Positions 41,448-50,295 are shown, counted from the first letter of the stretch. The stretch: DNA of 64,000 bases from Microbacterium bovistercoris (GCF_003387575.1 NZ_QUAB01000012.1:16747-80746); one strand, 5' to 3'. Notes: generated from the sequence alone by a model not told the origin. Made by a program: numbers and translations.

Positions 41448-42232
41448 TGGCCGACACTCTGCTGAGCGTGCAGGATCTCACCGTGTCCTACGGGCGGGTC
41501 GAGGCCGTGCGCGGGGTCTCGTTCGACGTCGCGGCCGGTTCGCTGGTCACCCTGGTAGGCGCGAACGGCGCCGGGAAATCGTCGATCATCAATGCGATCT
41601 CCGGGCTGGTGCGCCCCTCCGGAGGACGCGTCCTGTTCGACGGCGACGACATCACCCGCGCGAAGTCGCACCGGCTGGTGCCGCGGGGCCTGGTGCAGGT
41701 GCCGGAGGGCCGGCAGGTGCTGGCCACCATGACGATCACCGAGAACCTGCAGATGGGCGCGCGTTCGCTCGGACGCGGCGCCGGCGCCGCGATCGACGAG
41801 ATGTACCAGCGCTTCCCCGTGCTCGGCGAGCGCCGGAAGCTGGCGGCCGGATCGCTCTCCGGCGGCGAGCAGCAGATGCTCGCGATCGCGCGCGCGATGC
41901 TCGCCCGGCCCCGCCTGGTGCTGATGGACGAGCCCTCGATGGGTCTCGCCCCGAAGATCGTGGACGAGGTGTTCGCCGTGATCGAGGAGGTGCGGGCGGG
42001 CGGCACGACCGTGCTGCTCGTCGAGCAGAACGCGCGCCGGGCGCTGCAGGCCGCCGACGAGGGGCACATCCTGCAGAACGGCGAGATCGCGCGCTCCGGG
42101 AAGGCCGCCACCCTGCTCGCCGACGACGACATCATCCAGGCCTACCTGGGCACCGGCAGCGCCGACCCCGCGCAGGTCGAGGCCGCCGAGGCCACCGGCG
42201 CGGCGGACACCACGGAGGAACAGGACCGATGA
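41447..42232 (+). CDS. LivF-type ABC ATPase
   Basis: A 261-residue nucleotide-binding subunit: Walker A GANGAGKSS (about 37), LVQVPEGRQVLATMTITENL (LivF-specific), signature LSGGEQQMLAIARAML (about 136), Walker B LVLMDEPSMGLAPKI and LLVEQNARRALQAAD. AAGGAGG precedes it. ATG at 41447 is preferred over a GTG one codon earlier for better spacing. Its TGA overlaps the oxidase start (ATGA, 42229-42232), so the two are translated together. Confidence 0.94.
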   Translation: MADTLLSVQDLTVSYGRVEAVRGVSFDVAAGSLVTLVGANGAGKSSIINAISGLVRPSGGRVLFDGDDITRAKSHRLVPRGLVQVPEGRQVLATMTITENLQMGARSLGRGAGAAIDEMYQRFPVLGERRKLAAGSLSGGEQQMLAIARAMLARPRLVLMDEPSMGLAPKIVDEVFAVIEEVRAGGTTVLLVEQNARRALQAADEGHILQNGEIARSGKAATLLADDDIIQAYLGTGSADPAQVEAAEATGAADTTEEQDR

Positions 42233-43446
42233 CCCGCCGCATCCGCCGACGGGTGCCGACCTGGGGTGCCGTGGCGCCGCTGCTCGGCTTCCGCCGGCCG
42301 GTACGGAACGGTGTGGACCGCCGGCTCGCACAGGCGCTGTCTGTGAAGGACCTGGCCCGCATTGCGCGACGCACGACGCCCCGCTCGGTGTTCGACTACG
42401 TGCACGGCGCCGCGGAGGACGAAGTGAGCATCGCGCGCGCCCGTCGGGCGTTCGCGCAGGTCGAGTTCGAGCCGCGCGTGCTGCATGACGTGGCCGAGGT
42501 CGACACTTCGGCGACGATCCTGGGCCGGCCCGCATCCCTGCCGTTGATCCTCGCGCCCACCGGATTCACCCGGATGATGCATCACGAAGGCGAGATCGCC
42601 GTCGCACGCGCCGCCGCCCGTGCCGGCGTGCCGTACACGCTGTCCACCATGGGGACCACATCGCCACGCGAGCTGAAGCAGGCGGTGCCTGACGGGAACG
42701 ACTGGTTCCAGGTGTACCTCTGGAAGGACCGTGACGGCACCAGGCGCCTGGTGGACGAGGCGCGCAGCGCCGGATACGACACCCTCGTGCTCACCGTCGA
42801 CACCCCGGTGGCCGGCAACAGGCTGCGCGATGCGCGCAACGGTCTGACCATCCCGCCGACGCTGAACCCGAAGACGATCTGGGACATGGCGTGGCATCCG
42901 GCCTGGTGGTTCAACGTGCTCACCACCGATCCGATCGAGTTCGCCAGCCTGCGATCCTTCGACGGCACCGTCGCGGAGCTCGTGGCGAAGATGTTCGACC
43001 CCAGCCTGAAGATCGAGGACCTGGCGTGGCTGCGCGAGGAGTGGTCGGGCAGGCTGGTGGTCAAGGGCATCCAGTCCGTCACCGACGCTCGGCGCGTGGT
43101 GGACGCCGGTGCCGACGCCCTGGTGGTCTCGAACCACGGCGGTCGCCAACTGGATCGCGCCCCCACTCCCCTTCGGCTGCTACCCGAGGTCGCGTCGGCA
43201 GTCGGCGACCAGGCAGAGATCTTCCTCGACACCGGCATTCTGTCCGGTGCCGATGTGCTCGCCGCGGTCGGGCTCGGCGCTGACGCCTGCATGGTCGGTC
43301 GTGCCTACCTGTACGGGCTGATGGCCGGTGGCGAGCGCGGCGTCGACCGGATGCTGCAGCTGATGCGCGCCGAGGCCGTGCGCACCATGCAGCTCGCGGG
43401 CGTCTCGACGATCGCCGACCTGCGCGGCCGCGTGCGGCTGGGCTGA
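42229..43446 (+). CDS. FMN-dependent alpha-hydroxy-acid oxidase/dehydrogenase
   Basis: A 405-residue member of the lactate/glycolate/mandelate oxidase family. Landmarks: SVFDYVHGAAEDEVS, LPLILAPTGFTRMM (FMN region), FQVYLWKDRDG, VLTVDTPVAGNRLRDARNG, LVVKGIQSVTDA, then the signature VVSNHGGRQLDRAP with the catalytic His (about 304) and ADACMVGRAYLYG. It oxidises a 2-hydroxy acid to the 2-oxo acid, passing electrons to O2 or the quinone pool. It is translationally coupled to the Liv-type ATPase, so the transported compound may be its substrate or a precursor. Confidence 0.94.
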   Translation: MTRRIRRRVPTWGAVAPLLGFRRPVRNGVDRRLAQALSVKDLARIARRTTPRSVFDYVHGAAEDEVSIARARRAFAQVEFEPRVLHDVAEVDTSATILGRPASLPLILAPTGFTRMMHHEGEIAVARAAARAGVPYTLSTMGTTSPRELKQAVPDGNDWFQVYLWKDRDGTRRLVDEARSAGYDTLVLTVDTPVAGNRLRDARNGLTIPPTLNPKTIWDMAWHPAWWFNVLTTDPIEFASLRSFDGTVAELVAKMFDPSLKIEDLAWLREEWSGRLVVKGIQSVTDARRVVDAGADALVVSNHGGRQLDRAPTPLRLLPEVASAVGDQAEIFLDTGILSGADVLAAVGLGADACMVGRAYLYGLMAGGERGVDRMLQLMRAEAVRTMQLAGVSTIADLRGRVRLG

Positions 43447-43545
43447 ACCGCGCCGCGCACCTCAGAGAGCCCTTTCACCACTCCCCGCGCTGGGCAGCAC
43501 GGAAAGGGACCCCCGAGCGCACGGCGCACGGCGTACCCTTTCTGC

Positions 43546-43956
43546 ATGGCGACGCTCGACGATGTGCGACGGATCGCGCTGGAGTTCCCGCGGGTCTCCG
43601 AGAAGATCGAGGGGCACGGCGGTGGCGCGTCCTGGCGAACGGATGCCGGGATGCTGGCCTGGCAGCGCGGGCCACGCCGGAGTGACCTGGAGCAGCTCGA
43701 CGCGCTCGGTCGGGAGTGGCCGAAGGGGCACGTCATCGGCATCCGCGTCGACGGCGAACAGGCCAAGTCCGCCCTGCTGGAGACCTACCCCGACGTCTTC
43801 TTCACGGTCCCGCACTTCGACGGCTACCCCGCGGTGCTGGCGATCGTGGACGCGATCGACAAGCAGCTGCTCCGCGAGACCCTGACGGACGCGTGGCTGC
43901 TGCGAGTGCCGAAGACCGTCGGGCGGGCGTGGCTCGCCGAACACGGACTCGAGTAG
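43546..43956 (+). CDS. MmcQ/YjbR family DNA-binding-like protein
   Basis: A 136-residue protein of the MmcQ/YjbR family, with TLDDVRRIALEFPRVSEKIE at the start, ALLETYPDVFFTVPHFDGYP in the middle and LTDAWLLRVPKTVGRAWLAE at the end. The fold is a small double-wing motif and the cellular role is unknown. TACCCT ends 6 nt before the ATG, indicating a probable leaderless mRNA. Confidence 0.88.
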   Translation: MATLDDVRRIALEFPRVSEKIEGHGGGASWRTDAGMLAWQRGPRRSDLEQLDALGREWPKGHVIGIRVDGEQAKSALLETYPDVFFTVPHFDGYPAVLAIVDAIDKQLLRETLTDAWLLRVPKTVGRAWLAEHGLE

Positions 43957-43996
43957 CGGGGCTCAGTCCACTTCTTCGCAGGCATCCGGATCTCTC

Positions 43997-45028
43997 TCAG
44001 TACTGCGCTGTCACGGTGCGGGCAGTGCCGTTCAGCGTCACCGTGCCACCGTAGGGCAGGATCCACTGCGGCTTGGTGTGGCCGAAGGGCACGCCGACGC
44101 ACACGACAGCATCTGGGTTGTAGCGCGTGACCTCGCCGATCACCGCATCGCGCTGGGCCGCACGCAGCGCGACCCGCTCCACGGACGACGGGTCGAACTC
44201 GAAGTTGCTCACGACCGGTCGAGCGACGAGAACGCCGGCGACAACAGCGAGGTATCCGCGTTCGCCGAGTGCGCGCACCCAGCGCCGCACCCAATCCGCG
44301 TTCGGGAGCTCCTCACAGGTCTCCAGCAGCAGGATCGCGCCCTCCAGGTCTTCCACCGCAGGGAGTCGGTCCGCGTGAGCGAGCTCGCCGATCACCTCGA
44401 GACTGCCGCCCCAGGTGCGGCCCTCCACGCGCTGCGAAGACCCGGCCCAGACCCACGGTTCGGTCGGCGCTCGGCCGCCGAACTCGGTCAGCGCCTCAGG
44501 CGCGTCCCACCGGTGTCCGAAGTCCTCGGACTCCCCCGGCTCGAACAGCTCGATCTCACCGCCGTCCAGCAACGCCGCCTTCAGAGCGCGCAGGTGGATG
44601 TCGTCGATCCCGGGTCCCGCGCCCAGATGCAGCTGCGTCGATCCGCCGTGGAAGGCCGCGACGCCGTTCATCCACAGCCAGTTCAGGATGTTCGTGTTGT
44701 CGCTGAAGCCGAGGAACGGCTTGGGGTCTGCCTGCGCGAGCGCCGGGTCGAGGTGCGGGGTGACGAGGATCTGGTCGTCGCCGCCGATGGTGGCGAGGAT
44801 CGCGCGGATGCCGGGATCGGCGAGAGCCGCGTTCACATCGGCCGCGCGGGCCTCGGGCGGGGCATCCAGCTGCCGCGTCGTCGGGTATTCGACGGGGATC
44901 AGCCCGGTCGCCTCCTCGAGCCGCCGCATCGCCTGCTCATGCACCTCCGGCCCCGCCGCCGGCGCGGCGAAGGCGGGCGAGAGGACGGCGACACGGTCAC
45001 CAGGACGGGCTTTCGGGGGAATCAGCAT
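43997..45028 (-). CDS. S66 family peptidase (LD-carboxypeptidase / MccF-like)
   Basis: A 343-residue S66 serine peptidase with an SEH triad: Ser in FLGFSDNTNILNWL (about 111), Glu in LLETCEELPNADW (about 238) and His in CVGVPFGHTKPQW (about 315). Family roles are murein LD-carboxypeptidase (cell-wall tetrapeptide cleavage) or MccF-type cleavage of microcin C-like antibiotics. No signal peptide is visible, which favours a cytosolic enzyme. It is the last gene of an ABC-2 exporter operon, 25 bp after the permease stop, which makes a detoxification role plausible. Confidence 0.9.
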   Translation of the reverse strand: MLIPPKARPGDRVAVLSPAFAAPAAGPEVHEQAMRRLEEATGLIPVEYPTTRQLDAPPEARAADVNAALADPGIRAILATIGGDDQILVTPHLDPALAQADPKPFLGFSDNTNILNWLWMNGVAAFHGGSTQLHLGAGPGIDDIHLRALKAALLDGGEIELFEPGESEDFGHRWDAPEALTEFGGRAPTEPWVWAGSSQRVEGRTWGGSLEVIGELAHADRLPAVEDLEGAILLLETCEELPNADWVRRWVRALGERGYLAVVAGVLVARPVVSNFEFDPSSVERVALRAAQRDAVIGEVTRYNPDAVVCVGVPFGHTKPQWILPYGGTVTLNGTARTVTAQY

Positions 45029-45053
45029 CCGCCCATCCTCTCAGCCCGTGCTC

Positions 45054-45881
45054 TCACCCCAGGAACAGCGCGCGCAGCCGCTTGGTCGTGAAGACCAGCC
45101 CGATCGCGATCATGACCACGTAGTAGAGCACGTGCCACAGCATCCCTGGGTACAGCGCACCGGTCGTCAGCCCGCGGATCAGCTCCACCCCGTGCCACAG
45201 CGGCAGCGCTCGCACGAGCGCCTGCACCCACTCCGGGTACACGGTGATGGGGTAGAACGTCGCCGAGAACAGGAACATCGGCATCAGCACGAATTGGATC
45301 CAGTCCATGTGCTGGAACGCCTTCATGTAACTGGTCACCGCCATGCCGAAGCTCGCGAATCCGAACGCGATCAGTGCCACCGCGGGCAGAGCGAGGATCG
45401 CCGTCCACGACAGGTTCAGCCCCCAGATCTGCATGATGATCATGAACCCGCTCGCGTAGACCAGACCGCGCAACAGCGCGTAGATGATCTCGCCGAGCGC
45501 CACGTCGAGCGGGCCGAGCGAAGTCGCGAGCATCCCCTCGTAGAGCTTGCCGTAGTTCAGTTTGAAGAACACGTTCCAGGTGGAGTCGTAGATCGCACCG
45601 TTCATCGCCGACACCGCCAGCAGGGCCGGCGCGATGAAGGCCGCATAGGGCACGGATGCCCCGGACTCGGTCTGCACGTCGCCGATCAGCGCGCCCAGGC
45701 CGATGCCCATCGACGCGAGGTACAGCACCGGCTCGAAGAAGCCGGACAGGATCACCACGAAGCTCGACGACCGCGCCGCGATCAGACCGCGCAGCACCAC
45801 CGACCACGGGTTTCCGGCCCAGAGCGCCCGGACTCCCCCGGCGCGCACGCGCGGAGCATCCGTCATCTCCCTCGTCGTCAT
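45054..45881 (-). CDS. ABC-2 type exporter permease (subunit 2)
   Basis: A 275-residue membrane protein with six helices of the ABC-2 class: SGFFEPVLYLASMGIGLGAL, AMNGAIYDSTWNVFFKLNYG, MFLFSATFYPITVYPEWVQA and PLWHGVELIRGLTTG (the conserved NodJ-like end). It acts with the upstream ATPase and the other permease. Its ATG overlaps the TGA of the preceding permease (45878-45881). The S66 peptidase follows. Confidence 0.92.
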   Translation of the reverse strand: MTTREMTDAPRVRAGGVRALWAGNPWSVVLRGLIAARSSSFVVILSGFFEPVLYLASMGIGLGALIGDVQTESGASVPYAAFIAPALLAVSAMNGAIYDSTWNVFFKLNYGKLYEGMLATSLGPLDVALGEIIYALLRGLVYASGFMIIMQIWGLNLSWTAILALPAVALIAFGFASFGMAVTSYMKAFQHMDWIQFVLMPMFLFSATFYPITVYPEWVQALVRALPLWHGVELIRGLTTGALYPGMLWHVLYYVVMIAIGLVFTTKRLRALFLG

Positions 45882-46813
45882 GCCGCCAGCCTCCTCGCGA
45901 AGATGCGCCGGGCGGCGACGTAGCCGCCGATGGCGAAGGCGAACAGCACGACCAGGTGCACGGCGATCATCACGCCGCCGGTGTCGCGCGGGTACGACAG
46001 GTCGCGACCGAGCTCGGTGGCGTGCCAGAGCGGTGAGATCCAGCCGATCCACTGCAGCCACACCGGCAGTGTGTCGAGCGGGTAGAACGTGCCCGAGAAC
46101 AGGAACATCGGCATGAACACGAACCGCTGCACGAGGGCGAACTGCCCCGTGTCCTCTTCGAGGGATGCCGCATACGCGAGCATCGGGGTCCCGAAGGCCA
46201 GCGCGGCGAGGATGCCCACCGGAATCATCAGCCAGCTCACCACGGGGTTCCCCACCGCCGGGAAGAGCAGCAGGAACGCGTAGTAGAGCCCGCCCGTGAG
46301 CACCACACGCGCCATCACGCCCACGACCTGGCCGTTCACGATCTGCCCGGACGACAGCGGCGAGGCGCTGAAGCCGTAGAAGAAGCGCCGCCACTTGAAC
46401 CCCGCCATCACCGGGTAACTGAACTCCTCGGACGCCACCGTGATCGCGGCGCTCATGAGCAGCGCCGGGGCCACGAAGGCGACGTAGTCCACCTGCTGCG
46501 CCCCGTCCTGGATCGGAGCCTGGATGAGGGCGGCGAGACCGAGAGCAAGGCCGACCAGGTACAGCACCGGCTGGCCGACAGCACCGACGATGATGGTCCA
46601 GCCGTAGGCGCGCATCGCACGCACGATGTGCTCGGCGACGTACCAGGATCCCCAGCGGCGCGGCCGCCGGGCAGCGGCCATCGCCTCGGCGCGCAGTTCG
46701 TCGAGCGAAGGCCCTTCGTCTCGCTCGGTTCCTGAGCGCCCTTCGTCTCGCTTCGCTCGCTCAGGACCCGAGGACGAGGAAGGGCGCTCAGGAACCGGAT
46801 GAGAGGAGCTCAT
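45878..46813 (-). CDS. ABC-2 type exporter permease (subunit 1)
   Basis: A 311-residue permease homologous to the next one: GWTIIVGAVGQPVLYLVGLA, TVASEEFSYPVMAGFKWRRF, MPMFLFSGTFYPLDTLPVWL and SPLWHATELGRDLSY. The first about 40 residues (PVPERPSSSSGPERAKRDEG and on) are encoded by a dispersed palindrome (46710-46798), not by conserved sequence. Its ATG overlaps the ATPase TGA (46810-46813), and its stop overlaps the next start. Confidence 0.91.
   Translation of the reverse strand: MSSSHPVPERPSSSSGPERAKRDEGRSGTERDEGPSLDELRAEAMAAARRPRRWGSWYVAEHIVRAMRAYGWTIIVGAVGQPVLYLVGLALGLAALIQAPIQDGAQQVDYVAFVAPALLMSAAITVASEEFSYPVMAGFKWRRFFYGFSASPLSSGQIVNGQVVGVMARVVLTGGLYYAFLLLFPAVGNPVVSWLMIPVGILAALAFGTPMLAYAASLEEDTGQFALVQRFVFMPMFLFSGTFYPLDTLPVWLQWIGWISPLWHATELGRDLSYPRDTGGVMIAVHLVVLFAFAIGGYVAARRIFARRLAA
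46710..46798. repeat. CTTCG...CTCAGG element at the 5' end of a permease gene
   Basis: Contains GCCCTTCGTCTCGCTCGGTT, CCTGAGCGCCCTTCGTCTCG, CTTCGCTCGCTCAGGACCCG and AGGGCGCTCAGGAACCGG: two left arms and matching right arms of the dispersed family. It is read in frame as the hydrophilic N-terminus of the ABC permease. Confidence 0.75.
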
Positions 46814-47751
46814 TCGATCAGCGACCTTCCGGTCAGCCGCAGGAACACGTCCTCCAGGCTCGACCTGCGCACCAGCGACGTGATCGGATGCAGGTCGCGC
46901 GCGGCGACCTGCTCCAGAGCGGCCTCGCCGTCCTGCGCATACACCAGCACCCGGTCGGGCAGCTCGTCGACACGGTCGCCGATGCCTTTCATCCGCTCCG
47001 CCGCATCCTTGTTGTGCGCCGACCCGAACCGCACCTCGAGCACCTCCCTGCTGGAGTGCTCGCGGATCAGCGACGCCGGCGTGCCCTCCGCCATGATGCG
47101 GCCCTTGTCGACGACGGCGAGGCGGTCGCAGAGCTGCTCGGCCTCGTCCATGTAGTGCGTGGTGAGCACCAGCGTGGTGCCCTGCTCCTTGAGCCGGAAC
47201 AGCCGGTCCCACAGCACATGGCGCGCCTGCGGGTCGAGCCCGGTGGTCGGTTCATCCAGCAGCAGGATGCGGGGGTCGTTGATCAGCCCGCGGGCGATGG
47301 TGAGCCGGCGCTTCATCCCTCCGGAGAGCTGATCGACCTTCGACGAGGCCTTGTCCTCGAGCTGCGCGAACGCGAGCAGCTCTTCGGCCTTCTGCTTGCA
47401 GACCTTCGCAGGCAGACCGAAGTAGCGCCCGTAGATGTAGAGGTTCTCGCGCACGTTCAGCTCGCCGTCGAGCGTGTCCTGCTGCGGCACGACGCCCAGG
47501 CGGGAGCGGATCTCGGGCCCGTACCGGTCGGGATCCAGTCCCAGGATGCTGAGTTCGCCGCCGGTGCGCGCCGACACCGCACCGACCATCTTCATCGTGG
47601 TGGACTTGCCGGCGCCGTTCGGACCGAGCAGCCCGAATGATTCACCGGGCGCGACCTCGAAACTCAGGCCGTCGACGGCGACGAAGTCGGGTCTTCCTTT
47701 GGATCGATACGACTTGACGAGACCTCTGGCGGCGATGACAGGTGCGGGCAC
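46810..47751 (-). CDS. ABC-2 exporter ATPase (NodI/DrrA-like)
   Basis: A 313-residue ATPase: FGLLGPNGAGKSTTMKMVGA (Walker A), LGVVPQQDTLDGELNVRENL, signature DQLSGGMKRRLTIARGLI, Walker B ILLLDEPTTGLDPQARHVLW and LTTHYMDEAEQLCDRLAVVD, then a C-terminal regulatory stretch. The family exports lipids, oligosaccharides or drugs. The GTG at 47751 is used because TACCGT ends 7 nt before it and the protein then begins at the conserved PVIAARGLVKSY. An upstream ATG at 47781 would add ten residues. Confidence 0.9.
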   Translation of the reverse strand: MPAPVIAARGLVKSYRSKGRPDFVAVDGLSFEVAPGESFGLLGPNGAGKSTTMKMVGAVSARTGGELSILGLDPDRYGPEIRSRLGVVPQQDTLDGELNVRENLYIYGRYFGLPAKVCKQKAEELLAFAQLEDKASSKVDQLSGGMKRRLTIARGLINDPRILLLDEPTTGLDPQARHVLWDRLFRLKEQGTTLVLTTHYMDEAEQLCDRLAVVDKGRIMAEGTPASLIREHSSREVLEVRFGSAHNKDAAERMKGIGDRVDELPDRVLVYAQDGEAALEQVAARDLHPITSLVRRSSLEDVFLRLTGRSLIE

Positions 47752-47858
47752 CCGCCTCACGGTAGTGGATCGCACCGACATCCGGCATCCGAAACAGACA
47801 GGCGACCCATAAGCGAACCGGAGCACAATGGATCCGCCCCCATCGAAGAAGGTCATCC

Positions 47859-49748
47859 ATGTCTCGCACGGCGACAGCACGCCGACGCGGGCGCGGCGCG
47901 CAGCAGGACGGTCCGCGCGCCTCGTTCCGCCAGCTCCTCCCCTTCCTGTTCGAGCACAAGAAGGTGCTGGCGGTCGTCACGATCCTCAGCATCGTCGGGG
48001 CGGCCGCCTCGCTCGTCCAGCCGCTGCTCGTCGGCCAGGTCATCCAGCGCGTGCAGGAGAACCTGCCGCTGGGCATGCTCATCTGGGCGCTCATCGCCTT
48101 CGTGATCGTGTCGTCGGTGATCTCGGGCTACCAGCACTACCTGCTGCAGCGCACCGGCACCGCGGTCGTGCTGTCCAGCAGGCGCCGGCTGATCGCCCGC
48201 ATCCTTCATCTGCCGATCAGCGAGTTCGACGCGCGCCGCACCGGCGACCTCGTCTCGCGCGTGGGAACCGACACGACGCTGCTCTACGCCGTGCTCACGC
48301 AGGGACTCGCGGACGCCGTCGGCAGCGCGCTGCTGTTCGCCGGCGCCCTCGTGGCGATGCTCGTGATCGACCCGGTGCTGCTGCTGCTGATCGTGCTGGT
48401 GATCGGCGCGTCCGTCGTCATCGTGGTGCTGCTCAGCGGCCGCATCCGCACGGCGTCGACCGCGCAGCAGGAGAAGGTCGGCGAGTTGGCATCCGGAGTC
48501 GAGCGCGCCGTCTCGTCGATCCGCACGGTCCGCGCCTCGGGCGCGACCGAGCGCGAGACCGAGGCCGTCACGGGTCTCGCGACCGAGGCCTACGGCATCG
48601 GCGTGCGGATCGCGAAGATCTCGTCGCTGGTCGTGCCGATCGCGGGCATCGCCCTGCAGCTCTCGCTGCTCGTCGTGCTGGGAGTGGGCGGCTTCCGGGT
48701 CGCGTCCGGCGCGATCTCGATCGCCTCGCTGGTGACGTTCATCATGTTCCTGTTCATGCTGATCATGCCGCTGGGCCAGGCGTTCGGCGCGATCACCTCG
48801 GTGAACCAGGCGCTCGGCGCCCTGGGCCGCATCCAGGAGATCCTCGATCTGCCGGCCGAGACCTCCGCAGACGAACCGGATGCCGCGGCCACCGCAGCGC
48901 CGGTGGCGGGCTCCGCGGCGATCGAGTTCCGGGATGTGCGGTTCCAGTATCCCGAGAACGTCGTCGCCGCCCGCGAGGCGGCCGCGAAGGCCGCCAACGA
49001 TCTCCTCGCCGACGCGCACCTCGCAGCCGAGGCGGACCCTTCGACCGGCTCAGGGACCCAGCCCGATCGCGAAGTGCTGCGCGGGGTGTCCTTCGCCGTT
49101 CCGCGCGGTTCACGCGTCGCGCTGGTCGGCCCGTCCGGCGCAGGCAAGAGCACGATCCTCTCGCTCATCGAGCGCTTCTACGACCCGACCGGCGGCTCGA
49201 TCCGGCTCGACGGCCACGACCTGCGCACCTACCCGCGCGACGAGATGCGCGCCCGGTTCGGGTACGTCGAGCAGGACGCCCCGACGCTGGCGGGCACGCT
49301 CGCCGACAATCTTCGCCTCGCTGTGCCGGATGCCACGGACGCCGACTGCGAGCGGGTGCTGCGAGCCGTGAATCTCGGCGACGTTCTCGAGCGCGGATCG
49401 CTGGGCCTCGCGACACCGGTCGGCGAAGACGGCGTGATGCTCTCCGGGGGCGAGCGCCAGCGCCTCGCGATCGCACGCGCGCTGCTGACCGAGGCGCCGA
49501 TCCTGCTGCTCGACGAGTCGACCTCGTCGCTGGACGGCGTCAACGAGCAGCGAATGAGGGAGGCGATCGACGCGGTCTCCGCCGACCGCACCCTCGTGGT
49601 GATCGCGCACCGGCTGTCGACCGTCGTCGACAGCGACCTCATCGTGGTACTGCAGGACGGCGCCGTGGTGGGTCAGGGCACCCATGACGAACTGCTCGAG
49701 TCCACGCCGCTGTACCGCGACCTCGCCCGGCACCAGCTGCTGGTCTGA
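47859..49748 (+). CDS. ABC transporter, fused permease-ATPase (type 1 exporter)
   Basis: A 629-residue half-transporter exporter. Six helices (about 35-330) of the ABC type 1 fold, starting RASFRQLLPFLFEHKKVLAV, then the nucleotide-binding domain: Walker A GPSGAGKSTILSLIERFYDP (about 423), FGYVEQDAPTLAGTLADNLR, signature LSGGERQRLAIARALL (about 527), Walker B ILLLDESTSSLDG and VIAHRLSTV. A segment ADPSTGSGT (about 392-400) just before the domain start is repeat-encoded. AAGAAGG precedes the ATG. Divergent from the ABC-2 operon. Confidence 0.94.
   Translation: MSRTATARRRGRGAQQDGPRASFRQLLPFLFEHKKVLAVVTILSIVGAAASLVQPLLVGQVIQRVQENLPLGMLIWALIAFVIVSSVISGYQHYLLQRTGTAVVLSSRRRLIARILHLPISEFDARRTGDLVSRVGTDTTLLYAVLTQGLADAVGSALLFAGALVAMLVIDPVLLLLIVLVIGASVVIVVLLSGRIRTASTAQQEKVGELASGVERAVSSIRTVRASGATERETEAVTGLATEAYGIGVRIAKISSLVVPIAGIALQLSLLVVLGVGGFRVASGAISIASLVTFIMFLFMLIMPLGQAFGAITSVNQALGALGRIQEILDLPAETSADEPDAAATAAPVAGSAAIEFRDVRFQYPENVVAAREAAAKAANDLLADAHLAAEADPSTGSGTQPDREVLRGVSFAVPRGSRVALVGPSGAGKSTILSLIERFYDPTGGSIRLDGHDLRTYPRDEMRARFGYVEQDAPTLAGTLADNLRLAVPDATDADCERVLRAVNLGDVLERGSLGLATPVGEDGVMLSGGERQRLAIARALLTEAPILLLDESTSSLDGVNEQRMREAIDAVSADRTLVVIAHRLSTVVDSDLIVVLQDGAVVGQGTHDELLESTPLYRDLARHQLLV
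49037..49059. repeat. CTTCGACCGGCTCAGG element inside the ABC exporter gene
   Basis: CCTTCGACCGGCTCAGGGAC is in frame between the transmembrane and ATPase regions, encoding PSTGSGT as in ribE. A single arm of the dispersed family, without its inverted partner nearby. Confidence 0.7.
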
Positions 49749-49762
49749 GCCGGGCCCCTTCC

Positions 49763-49868
49763 TCGCCGAAACCCCCCTCGGTTGCCGAAACCCCCCTCGG
49801 TTGCCGGCTCCCGGAATGGTCACTGCGGCGGGGTCTCGGCAACCAGGCAGGGTCTCGGCAACCAGGCG
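49763..49868. repeat. Direct and inverted 19-bp repeats downstream of the ABC exporter
   Basis: Two tandem copies of a 19-bp unit, TYGCCGAAACCCCCCTCGG, at 49763-49781 and 49782-49800 (plus a partial third), followed by two tandem copies of GGGTCTCGGCAACCAGGC at 49831-49849 and 49850-49868. The second pair is roughly complementary to the first, so a stepped hairpin can form. It starts about 15 bp after the exporter stop and may terminate transcription. Confidence 0.8.
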
Positions 49869-49935
49869 GGGTACAGGTCTGCGCAGCCGGCAGCTGTTCG
49901 ACGCCGGGAGGACCGACGGCCGTCTCAGAACCGGC

Positions 49936-50295
49936 TCACCACGGATGCCACTGTGCGAAGAGCACCACCAGCCCGGCGAGCCCGGCGATGCCCACCGCGG
50001 CGGTCACCGTCGCGGGCAGTCGGCCGCTGACGATCAGACCCTCCTCCCGCACCAGGCCGCCGTGCGCGCGCCGGTATCGGATGGTGCAGAGCACCCAGGC
50101 CACGACCGAGAGGACCAGCCCGAGGAAGCCGATCAGCGTCGCCCAGAGGCCGAGGGCGTCCGAGAGGTACTTGATCGCCGCGGCGTTGCCCACCGCGAGC
50201 GCGAGGCAGGTGCGCCGCCAGGCGAGCAGCGTCCGCTCGGTCTGGAGCCCGACGTCGAACGGACGGTCGGCGGCATCCGCTCCGGCATCCGTCAC
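49936..50295 (-). CDS. DUF202 family small membrane protein (copy 2)
   Basis: 119 residues with three hydrophobic helices and the DUF202 signature LQTERTLLAWRRTCLALAVG near the N-terminus. Ends in a loop REEGLIVSGRLPATVT and a last helix. Function unknown; YidG/YidH-type proteins share this domain. The GTG start overlaps the stop of the adjacent DUF202 gene (GTGA, 50292-50295), so the two are translated as a pair. Confidence 0.88.
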   Translation of the reverse strand: MTDAGADAADRPFDVGLQTERTLLAWRRTCLALAVGNAAAIKYLSDALGLWATLIGFLGLVLSVVAWVLCTIRYRRAHGGLVREEGLIVSGRLPATVTAAVGIAGLAGLVVLFAQWHPW

